DNA of 64,000 nucleotides. Source: Terriglobales bacterium. GTDB taxonomy: Bacteria > Acidobacteriota > Terriglobia > Bryobacterales > Bryobacteraceae. The stretch spans positions 62,001 through 126,000 of the forward strand of contig JAIXQP010000041.1 of assembly GCA_027485675.1 (NCBI GenBank). The letters are read 5' to 3'. Numbering within the stretch: the first letter of the stretch is position 1; the number at the start of each line of letters is the position of its first letter. Below the pieces are notes generated by a model, which was given only the letters and a program-made list of their open reading frames with translations, was not told where the DNA came from and did not search any database. The translations under genes and the position numbers were made by a program. This document shows positions 8,556-16,257 of this stretch, one piece after another.

Positions 8556-10226
8556 GTGCTTGCTCTCTTACTGCTTACCAGCTGGTTCCAGGAGGTGGCG
8601 TCCGCGGCCTCTCCCATGGGCGCCGACGCCCACGTCCTGCTACGGGAAGAGTCTGTGATCATGGACCAGACCGGCCGCCAGACCATCACCACCCGGGGCG
8701 TCGTGCGCATCCTCACCCCCGCCGGCGCTCACCACGCCCGCGCCGGAGTCGCCTACGATAGCGCCGCCGGCCAACTCCTCGAATTTCGCGCCTGGGTGCA
8801 GGCCCCCGGTGGCGAAGCCGACGAAATCGACCCCCAGGAGTTCGTCGATCGCCCTCTCGCGCCCGCCGAACTCCACTCCCCGCTCCGCCAACGGCAAATC
8901 GAAGCCAACGCCCCTCCCGGCAGCGTCTTCTTCTACCAGTCCACCGTTGTCGCCCCAGCCGCCTTCCCCCAGGTCGAGTTCGAGTTCCAGGAAAGCGAAC
9001 TCCCGGTGCACCTCAGCCGTTTCCGCCTCTCCGCTCCGGCCGGCTGGGAGGTCCAAGCTATCTCCTTCGGCTCCTCGCCCCACCGCGCCGGTAACACCTG
9101 GGAACTGCGCCAACTGCCCGCCCGCCCCGCCCAACTCCCCCGCCTCGCGCTCACCCTCCTGCCGAACCAGCCGGCCCTCCCGCGCTTCGCCACCTGGTCC
9201 GACGTGGCCGGCTGGCTCGCCACCCGCTCAGACGCCGCCGCCCAACCCACCCCGCCCGTCATCGCGCAAGCCGAAAGCCTCACCGCCGGTCTCACCACCC
9301 CGCAACAGCGCATCCAGGCCCTCGCCGCCTACGTCCAAGGCCTCCGCTACGTCGCCATCAATCAAAACCTGGGGCAGGGAGGCGGCTTCACCCCGGCGCC
9401 CGCCGCCACGGTCCTCTCGCGCGGCTATGGCGATTGCAAGGACAAAGCCACCCTCCTCCGCGCCCTCCTCCGCGCCGTCAACATCAACTCCTGGCTCGTT
9501 GCCACAAACTCCTCGGACCGCGCCCGTGTCCGTCCCGAATGGCCCTCCCCCCGCGTCTTCAACCACGCCATCATCGCCATCGAGGCCCCCTCCGGCCTGC
9601 TCTACTTCGATCCCTCCGACCCCCATCACGCCCTCGGCGGCCTTCCCCCTGCCCTGCAAGGCGCTCCGGCGCTTTTCCTGCGGTCCGGCGCCAGCCTCGC
9701 CATGACCCCGGAACAAGCCGGCGCCATCGAACGCCAAATCACCCTCCGCCTCGAACACGACGGCCGCGTCTCCGGCAAAATCCTCGAAACCGCTCACGGC
9801 TCCGCCGCCGCTGCCACCCGTGCCCTCGTCGCCGCGGAAATGTATGACAGCTATCTAAGTTCCCGCCTGGGAATTCAAGTTACTCAGTTGAAAATACAGG
9901 ACTCCTTCCCGGAGGATGGCCTACATATGTATGTGGAGTATGAGCAAGCGGCTCCCGTAGCCACTGCCGGGCCCCTGCATGTCTGGAAGCCCCTGCTCCC
10001 CTGGCTGGAGTTGCCGGGCCCCGTCGCCGTCAACGAAACCGTCACCATCGAGCTCCATCCCCGCTGGATTGTTGAGGAAATGCCGGAACCCGTGCAGTCC
10101 GCCAGCTTCTCCGGTGCTTGGTTTCTCGAGGACGGCAAGTTGATCATCAACCGCCAGCTCCGTCCTTCGTCCGCTGGGGTGATTCCCGTGGAGCGCCTTC
10201 CCATCGTGTTACGCCAGGAACGTTGA
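8556..10226 (+). CDS. DUF3857 / transglutaminase-like cysteine peptidase-fold protein, catalytic residues intact
   Basis: A 556-residue exported protein that begins with GTG immediately after the preceding stop; residues 1-18 form a signal peptide (LALLLLTSWFQEVASA). The N-terminal half is DUF3857-like and beta-rich, followed by a transglutaminase-core domain with Cys294 in GYGDCKDKATLL, His337 in FNHAIIAI and Asp352 in YFDPSDP, the expected triad. A C-terminal beta-rich part closes the protein. Such proteins are common in Acidobacteriota and Bacteroidota, with roles that are mostly unproven (protein crosslinking, proteolysis or amide hydrolysis). Pairing with a triad-less sister suggests a two-component complex. 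Confidence 0.87.
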   Translation: MLALLLLTSWFQEVASAASPMGADAHVLLREESVIMDQTGRQTITTRGVVRILTPAGAHHARAGVAYDSAAGQLLEFRAWVQAPGGEADEIDPQEFVDRPLAPAELHSPLRQRQIEANAPPGSVFFYQSTVVAPAAFPQVEFEFQESELPVHLSRFRLSAPAGWEVQAISFGSSPHRAGNTWELRQLPARPAQLPRLALTLLPNQPALPRFATWSDVAGWLATRSDAAAQPTPPVIAQAESLTAGLTTPQQRIQALAAYVQGLRYVAINQNLGQGGGFTPAPAATVLSRGYGDCKDKATLLRALLRAVNINSWLVATNSSDRARVRPEWPSPRVFNHAIIAIEAPSGLLYFDPSDPHHALGGLPPALQGAPALFLRSGASLAMTPEQAGAIERQITLRLEHDGRVSGKILETAHGSAAAATRALVAAEMYDSYLSSRLGIQVTQLKIQDSFPEDGLHMYVEYEQAAPVATAGPLHVWKPLLPWLELPGPVAVNETVTIELHPRWIVEEMPEPVQSASFSGAWFLEDGKLIINRQLRPSSAGVIPVERLPIVLRQER

Positions 10227-10335
10227 AATATTCATCAGAGATTCGCAAGAAACAAGTTACAATTGAAACCTACTAACTAAATCCGCGCCGCCGGACCCCT
10301 GTTCGCTCTAGTTGCCTTCTGGAGTACCTTCCCTC
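10227..10335. other. AT-rich intergenic stretch upstream of membrane protein
   Basis: Between the transglutaminase gene and the ATG at 10336 lies an AT-rich segment (about 10224-10282) that contrasts with the GC-rich surroundings. It contains TACAAT at 10258-10263, which could be a -10 element, but no properly spaced -35 box is visible. A promoter here is likely from composition alone; I cannot place it with confidence. Confidence 0.35.
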
Positions 10336-11199
10336 ATGACCAAGATCGTAGTCCGCCAGGTCGTCCTTGGTTGCCTGATTCTCCTCAACGGATTCCTGCT
10401 TGCCGCCTCGGTCTATTGGCTCCGCGCCGAACCCACGGCCGCCGTTCTGTTCTCGTTGTTCCTGCTCGCCGCGTTGGGCTCTTTCCTCTTCTTCGGGCTG
10501 TATTTCACCGTCGGTTCCCGCGATACGAAGCCCTTCCGCCTGGTCATGGGGTACCTGCTGTGGGCCTCCTACCGGTCCGCCCGCTTCTACTCGAATACCC
10601 TCTGGCTCGTCCTGCTCTTCGCTACGGTCTGGCTCGTCGGCCCCCACGCCATCTACCGCCTGCAAGCCGCCTGCGAGGCCGCCCCCAGCATCACCGCCTC
10701 CAGCTTCCTCGGGCGCGAAGTCCGGGTCCCTTGCCAGTCGCGCCGGGCTACCGTGCAGGTCTATTTGCCCTTCCGCACGATTGACGTCGCCAAGGACCGC
10801 GTCTCCTGCATCGACGTCACCGGATCGGTCTACCCCGCGCTAAGCCAGGCCGGGCCCATCGTCGCCTGCAATACCCCGCCTCCCCAGCAGCCGCTCCGCG
10901 TCGACCGCCTCGAACCCGCCGCCATCGAAGCCAATCACATCCGCCGCTACCGCCTCTACGGCTCCGGCTTCACCAAGGACCTGACCGTCTCTCTCGACGC
11001 CGCCTCCTTCGTTGGCAGCTCCCTCTCCCGCGACTCCGACCGCCAACCCGCCGAAGTGGATCCCGAAGGCCGCTGGGTCGATGTCTTCATCAGCGTCATG
11101 TATGTCCCCGGACGCGACCGCGTCGTCATCAAACTCGCGAACGAACACAACCAGACCACCGAGTTTTCCGCTCCTGTCCAAGTTACCGCGCTGCGATAG
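10336..11199 (+). CDS. Membrane protein of unknown function with C-terminal beta domain
   Basis: A 287-residue protein that I do not recognise by name. The start is ATG 10336, with GGAG at 10321-10324 upstream. Residues 7-28, 34-55 and about 84-100 are strongly hydrophobic, giving three likely membrane spans. The remainder contains several Cys residues (CEAAPS, VPCQSRR, SCIDVTG, VACNTPP) and then an immunoglobulin-like or IPT/TIG-like beta domain around LYGSGFTKDLTVSL. The topology suggests an exported sensory or surface domain. It ends 32 bases before the DUF1501 gene but may belong to neither neighbouring operon. Confidence 0.75.
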   Translation: MTKIVVRQVVLGCLILLNGFLLAASVYWLRAEPTAAVLFSLFLLAALGSFLFFGLYFTVGSRDTKPFRLVMGYLLWASYRSARFYSNTLWLVLLFATVWLVGPHAIYRLQAACEAAPSITASSFLGREVRVPCQSRRATVQVYLPFRTIDVAKDRVSCIDVTGSVYPALSQAGPIVACNTPPPQQPLRVDRLEPAAIEANHIRRYRLYGSGFTKDLTVSLDAASFVGSSLSRDSDRQPAEVDPEGRWVDVFISVMYVPGRDRVVIKLANEHNQTTEFSAPVQVTALR

Positions 11200-11231
11200 A
11201 ATCAAAGCACCAGAATTGTTAAGGAGCGCCC

Positions 11232-12608
11232 ATGTTTCGCCTGGATGCCGATCGCCCCGTTGAGTTTTGCGACGGAACCCGTCGCCGTGATTTTCTCCAT
11301 GCCGGAGCGTTGTCCACCCTCGGCCTCGGCCTCGCCCAGTTCGCCGGCCTGAAAGCCCACGGCGCTGTCGACCCCAAAAAGGACGTCAACTGCATCCTCC
11401 TGATGCTCGTCGGCGGCCCGTCCCAACTCGACACTTGGGACATGAAACCCAACGCGCCCATCGAAATCCGCGGCCCCTACAAGTCCATCAAGACCAACGT
11501 CCCCGGCATCGAAATCTCGGAAAACTTCCCCCGCATGGCGAAACACGCGGATAAGTTCTCCATCGTCCGGTCGATGTACCATACCGCCGCCGCCGTCCAC
11601 GACACCGGCCACCAGATGATGCAAACCGGCCGCCTCTTCCAGGGCGGCGTCGAGCACCCCCACTATGGCTGCGTCCTTGGCAAACTCCGCGGCGCCAAAG
11701 GCGACGTCCCTCCCAATATCCTCCTGCCCCGGCCCATCGGCGCCACCGGCGGCAACATGCCCCACGGCCACGCCGCCGGCTACCTCGGCAAAGCCTACGA
11801 TCCCTTCATCCTCAACGCCGATCCGTCGGACCCGAACTTCCGCGTCCCCGACATGCTCCCGCCCGACTATCTCTCTTCGCACCGCGTGGACCGGCGGAAG
11901 AACTGGCGCGAAGCCATCGACAAGTCCGTCAGCAAATTCGAGACCTCCCAAGACGCCCGCCTCCTCGATTCGAGCTTCCAGCAGGCCTACACCCTGATGT
12001 CCTCCGCCAAGGCCCGCGCGGCGTTCGAACTCCACCGCGAGCCGGAAGCCGTCCGCGAGAAGTACGGCCTCAATCGCTTCGGCCAAAGCTGCCTCCTCGC
12101 CCGCCGCCTCGTCGAAGCCGGCGTCCGCTTCGTCACCATCAACATGTTCGAAACGGTCTTCGACGAAATCACTTGGGACATCCACGGGTCGAAGCCCTTC
12201 TCCCCCATCTCCTGCTACAAAGACATCGTCGGCCCCATGTTCGACATGGCCTATAGCTCGCTCCTCGAAGACCTCTCGCAGCGCGGTCTCCTGTCGAACA
12301 CCATGGTCATCGGCACCGGCGAATTCGGCCGCACCCCCAAGGTCAACCCCGCTGGCGGCCGCGACCATTGGCCCCAATGCTGGTCCATGCTCGCCGGCGG
12401 CGGCCCGCTCAAAGGCGGCACCATCGTCGGCTCCTCCGACGAAATCGGCGCCATGCCCAAGGACCGCCCCACCACCCCGGCTGAAGTCGCCGCGACGATC
12501 TACAAAGGCCTCGGCATCGACCTTGAAACCGAACTCCCCGGCGCCCAGGGCCGCCCCATCCCTGTCGTCGATCGCGGCACCGAACCCATCAAAGAACTCT
12601 TTGTGTAA
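11232..12608 (+). CDS. DUF1501 domain protein, Tat-type signal
   Basis: A 458-residue protein of the DUF1501 family (alkaline phosphatase/sulfatase-like fold, no firm biochemical role) found widely in Planctomycetes, Verrucomicrobia and Acidobacteriota beside DUF1549/DUF1553 cytochrome-like proteins. It starts at ATG 11232 behind AAGGAG. A twin-arginine-like signal is visible (TRRRDFLHAGALSTLGLGL), followed by the family opening CILLMLVGGPSQLDTWDMKP and the late GTGEFGRTPKVNPAGGRDHW. Three bases separate it from the DUF1549/1553 gene, its standard partner. Probably periplasmic; the substrate is unknown. Confidence 0.93.
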   Translation: MFRLDADRPVEFCDGTRRRDFLHAGALSTLGLGLAQFAGLKAHGAVDPKKDVNCILLMLVGGPSQLDTWDMKPNAPIEIRGPYKSIKTNVPGIEISENFPRMAKHADKFSIVRSMYHTAAAVHDTGHQMMQTGRLFQGGVEHPHYGCVLGKLRGAKGDVPPNILLPRPIGATGGNMPHGHAAGYLGKAYDPFILNADPSDPNFRVPDMLPPDYLSSHRVDRRKNWREAIDKSVSKFETSQDARLLDSSFQQAYTLMSSAKARAAFELHREPEAVREKYGLNRFGQSCLLARRLVEAGVRFVTINMFETVFDEITWDIHGSKPFSPISCYKDIVGPMFDMAYSSLLEDLSQRGLLSNTMVIGTGEFGRTPKVNPAGGRDHWPQCWSMLAGGGPLKGGTIVGSSDEIGAMPKDRPTTPAEVAATIYKGLGIDLETELPGAQGRPIPVVDRGTEPIKELFV

Positions 12609-12611
12609 GCC

Positions 12612-15014
12612 ATGCGTTTTTCACTCCTGTTCTGCTTCGCCGCAGCCCTGCTGACCGCGGCCCCGACGCTATCCATCCTTCCGAAAGAGGTCACGCTGGC
12701 CACCGCCGAATCCCGGCAACAGCTCCTCGCCGAGGCCCTCCTCGATGGCGGCGTCCAAGCCGATTGGACCCGCTCCGCCGCCTGGACCTCCTCCAATCCC
12801 GCCGTCGCCGCCGTCTCCCTCTCCGGCCTCGTCACCCCCAAAGCTGACGGCGAAACCGTCATCACTGCCCGCAAAGACAACCTCTCCGCCTCCGTCACCG
12901 TCCGCGTCCGCAACGCCGCCGCGCCCTTCACCTGGTCGTTCAAAAACCACGTCATGCCCGTCCTCACCAAGACCGGCTGCAACCAGGGCGCCTGCCACGG
13001 AGCCCTCGCCGGCAAGAACGGCTTCAAGCTCACCCTCCGCGGCTACGACCCCGAACTCGACTACGACGCCCTCACCCGCCAGTCCGCCTCCCGCCGCGTC
13101 AACCTCGCCGAACCCGCCCATTCGCTGCTCCTCCTGAAGCCCACCTTCGCCGTCCCCCACATGGGCGGCCTCCGCTTCAAGACCGACACCCTCGAATACC
13201 GCGTCATCGCCGAATGGATCGCCGCCGGCGCCCCGCCCCCCGCTGAAAAGGACCCCGAAGTCACCGGCCTCGAAGTCTATCCCCCGGCCGCCATCCTGCA
13301 GCCGAACGCGACCCAACAACTCATCGTCCGCGCCAAGTACTCCGACGGCCGCACCGAAGACGTCACCAACTGGGTCAAGTTCACCTCCGCCAACGAAGGC
13401 GTCGCCACGGTCGACGACTCCGGCCTCGTTAAACTCACCGGCCACGGCGAATCGGCCATCACGCTTTGGTACGCCTCCAAGGTCCTCTACGCCCGCGTCA
13501 CCGTCCCCTTCATCAACCAAACCCCCGCTATCTCCGACTTCCGCCCCCGCAACTTCATCGACAACCTGGCCGCCGCCAAGTGGAAGTCCCTCAACCTCAC
13601 CCCCTCCAAACTCGCCGACGATTCCACCTTCCTCCGCCGCGCCTATCTCGACGCCGCCGGCATCCTCCCCACCGCCGACGAAGTCGAAACCTTCCTCGCC
13701 GATGCCGATCCCAACAAACGCTCGAAAGTCATCGACCAGCTCCTCAACCGCGACGAGTACGCCGACTACTGGGCCTATAAATTTTCCGACCTTCTCCTCG
13801 TCAGCTCCCGCAAGCTCCGCACCCCGGCCATGTGGGCCTTCTATAACTGGATCCGCGACTCCGTCCAAACCAACAAGCCCTGGGACCAGTTCGCCCGCGA
13901 CATCTTCACCGGCGCCGGCTCCACCCGCCAGAACGGCGCGCTGAACTACTTCGTCCTCCACAAAGACACCATTGAAATGGCCGAAAACGTGACGCAGGCC
14001 TTCCTCGGCCAACGCCTCACCTGCGCCCGCTGCCACAACCATCCCATGGAGAAGTGGACCCAGCGCCAGTACTACCAGTTCGCCAATCTCTTCGCCCGCG
14101 TCGGCATCAAAAACGGCAACACCGCCGCCGACAACGTCGTCTTCGCCAAAACCTCCGGCGACATCAATCATCCCCGCCTCCTCCGCCCCCTCGAACCCGC
14201 CCCCCTCGACGGCCTCCCCATGGCCCTCGACTCCACCGCCGACCGCCGCGTCCACTTCGCCAACTGGCTCACTAAAGACAACGACTACTTCACCCGCAAC
14301 ATCGTCAACCGCGTCTGGGCCAACTTCCTCGGCCGCGGCCTCGTCCACCCCTATGACGATGTCCGCGCCACCAACCCGGCCTCCAACGAAGAGCTCTTCA
14401 CCGCCGTCTCCGCCGACTTCGTCAAGCACGGCTACGACCTCAAGCACCTCATGCGCACCATCATGAACAGTGCGACCTATCAGCTCTCCTCGGAAGCCAA
14501 CGCCACCAACCAGTCCGACAACGTCTTCTACTCGAAGTACGTCATCAAGCGCCTCCCCGCCGAAGTGCTCCTCGACGCGATGTCCCAGGTCACCGGCGTC
14601 CCCACGGCCTTCGCCGGCTACCCCGCCGGCACCCGCGCCATGCAACTGCCCGACGTCCGTGTCCAAAGCCAGTTCCTCACCTCCTTCGGCCGCCCGGAAC
14701 GCATCCTCTGCGATGCGGCCGAACGCAGCTCCGACCCGTCCATCTCCCAGGCCCTTCACGTCATCAACGGCGACACGCTCAACAAGAAACTCGCTGACGC
14801 CCAGGGCAACATCGCCCTGCTCCTGAAGCTCGGCCTCTCGGAGAAAAAGGTGCTCGAACATCTCTATCTCACGGCGTACTCCCGCCCGCCCCGCGCTGAA
14901 GAAACGGCCCAGCTCAATAAGCTCTTAGTCGAAGCCAAACAGTCCAAACAGGAAGGCCTCGAAGACCTCGTCTGGAGCCTGCTCACCAGCAAAGAGTTCC
15001 TCTTCAACTACTGA
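12612..15014 (+). CDS. DUF1549/DUF1553 cytochrome-like protein with bacterial Ig-like domains
   Basis: An 800-residue exported protein. After a signal peptide (MRFSLLFCFAAALLTAA) comes a BIG2-like Ig domain (about residues 20-100), then a planctomycete-type cytochrome-like segment with GCNQGACHGALAGKNGF (C-x4-C-H), a second Ig-like domain around residues 215-300, then DUF1549 and DUF1553. A canonical C-x2-C-H haem motif, LTCARCHNHPMEKW, lies in the DUF1549 part. The next gene starts two bases after the stop. Such proteins are thought to act with DUF1501 partners in periplasmic redox or polymer metabolism, but this has not been settled. Confidence 0.92.
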   Translation: MRFSLLFCFAAALLTAAPTLSILPKEVTLATAESRQQLLAEALLDGGVQADWTRSAAWTSSNPAVAAVSLSGLVTPKADGETVITARKDNLSASVTVRVRNAAAPFTWSFKNHVMPVLTKTGCNQGACHGALAGKNGFKLTLRGYDPELDYDALTRQSASRRVNLAEPAHSLLLLKPTFAVPHMGGLRFKTDTLEYRVIAEWIAAGAPPPAEKDPEVTGLEVYPPAAILQPNATQQLIVRAKYSDGRTEDVTNWVKFTSANEGVATVDDSGLVKLTGHGESAITLWYASKVLYARVTVPFINQTPAISDFRPRNFIDNLAAAKWKSLNLTPSKLADDSTFLRRAYLDAAGILPTADEVETFLADADPNKRSKVIDQLLNRDEYADYWAYKFSDLLLVSSRKLRTPAMWAFYNWIRDSVQTNKPWDQFARDIFTGAGSTRQNGALNYFVLHKDTIEMAENVTQAFLGQRLTCARCHNHPMEKWTQRQYYQFANLFARVGIKNGNTAADNVVFAKTSGDINHPRLLRPLEPAPLDGLPMALDSTADRRVHFANWLTKDNDYFTRNIVNRVWANFLGRGLVHPYDDVRATNPASNEELFTAVSADFVKHGYDLKHLMRTIMNSATYQLSSEANATNQSDNVFYSKYVIKRLPAEVLLDAMSQVTGVPTAFAGYPAGTRAMQLPDVRVQSQFLTSFGRPERILCDAAERSSDPSISQALHVINGDTLNKKLADAQGNIALLLKLGLSEKKVLEHLYLTAYSRPPRAEETAQLNKLLVEAKQSKQEGLEDLVWSLLTSKEFLFNY

Positions 15015-15015
15015 C

Positions 15016-16248
15016 ATGCGCGCCGCCCTGTTTCTGATTGCCACCGTCTGCTGCGCCCAGGACTTTGAAGCGGACCTGCAGCCCGTCTTCCGCAAGTACT
15101 GCCTCGATTGCCACGCCCACGGCGTCAAGATGGGTTCGCTCGACCTCGAAACCATCGCCGGCATCCGCGCCGGCGGCAACCACGGCCAGATCGTCGTCCC
15201 CGGCAAAGCCGAAGAGAGCCGCCTCTATCTCATGTCCGCCGGCAAGAAGGAACCCTTCATGCCCATGGACGGCCGCAGCCTCGCCTCCGCCGAACTCGAC
15301 GTCATCAAGAATTGGATCAACGCCGGCGCCAAGGGCCCCGCCGTCGAAGCCGCGCCCCGCCAGGCGAAGGGCATCCCGGACATCGCCCCCCGCGTCGCCC
15401 CCAAGCCGCAAATCTTCGCCGCCGCCCAGTCCGCTGACGGCGCGTTGACCGCCTACGCCGGCCACAAAGTCGTCACCGTGAACGGCGCCAAACTCGCCGG
15501 CCACCAATCCGCCGTCCGTGCCGTGGCCTTCTCAAAAGACGGCGCCCTCCTCGCCGCCGCCGGCGGCCTCCCCGCCCAAAAAGGCGAAGTGAAAATCTGG
15601 GACGTCGCCGCCAAAACCGAACGTCTCACCCTCACCGGCCACAAGGATTGCATCTACGCCGTCGCCTTCTCGCCGGACGGCAAACTCCTCGCCACCGCCT
15701 CCTACGACAAGATGATCTACCTCTGGGACCCCGCCACCGGCAAGCAACTCCGGCCCCTCAAAGATCACGTCGACGCCATCTACGCTCTCACCTTCTCCCC
15801 CGATGGCACCCGCCTCCTCTCCGCCTCCGCCGACCGCTCCGTCAAAGTCTGGGACCCCGCCACCGGCGAACGCCTCTTCACCCTCTCCGAACCCACCGAC
15901 GCTCTCCAAACCGTCGCCATCTCCGCCGACGGCCAGCTCGTCGCCGCGGGCGGCGCCGATAAGTCCATCCGCCTCTGGGACCTCTCGCCCAAAGCCGGCG
16001 CTCTCAAGAACTCCCTAATCGCCCACGAGGACACGATCCTCCAGATCGCCTTCTCCCCCGACGGCAAAACCCTCGCCACCGGCGGCGCCGACCGTACCGT
16101 TAAGCTCTTCCGCACCGCCGACCTGACCGAACTCAAAACCTTCGCCGGCCAATCCGACTGGCCCACCGGCCTCCACTTTTCGCCCGACGGCAAAACGCTC
16201 CGCGTCGCCCGTCTCGATGGCTCCACCCAAACCTACCCGATCCCGTAG
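15016..16248 (+). CDS. c-type cytochrome domain fused to WD40 repeats
   Basis: A 410-residue exported protein. A short signal sequence is followed by a planctomycete-type cytochrome domain with one C-x2-C-H haem site (KYCLDCHAHGVKMG, about residue 35) and the usual IVVPGKAEESRLY and MPMDGR segments. The C-terminal 270 residues are WD40 repeats, at least six, recognisable by recurring FSPDGKLLATAS and IYLWDPATGK units, forming a propeller. It is tightly linked to the DUF1549/1553 gene (one base apart) and the PPC gene (nine bases). The propeller may dock the haem domain on partners. The composition is usual for these clusters. Confidence 0.92.
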   Translation: MRAALFLIATVCCAQDFEADLQPVFRKYCLDCHAHGVKMGSLDLETIAGIRAGGNHGQIVVPGKAEESRLYLMSAGKKEPFMPMDGRSLASAELDVIKNWINAGAKGPAVEAAPRQAKGIPDIAPRVAPKPQIFAAAQSADGALTAYAGHKVVTVNGAKLAGHQSAVRAVAFSKDGALLAAAGGLPAQKGEVKIWDVAAKTERLTLTGHKDCIYAVAFSPDGKLLATASYDKMIYLWDPATGKQLRPLKDHVDAIYALTFSPDGTRLLSASADRSVKVWDPATGERLFTLSEPTDALQTVAISADGQLVAAGGADKSIRLWDLSPKAGALKNSLIAHEDTILQIAFSPDGKTLATGGADRTVKLFRTADLTELKTFAGQSDWPTGLHFSPDGKTLRVARLDGSTQTYPIP

Positions 16249-16257
16249 AGAACTCCC

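Noticed and set aside
12669-14861. Open frame of 730 codons on the minus strand opposite the DUF1549/1553 gene
   Set aside because: Shadow of a well-supported gene; the composition is again almost only Gly, Glu, Val, Asp and Ala.
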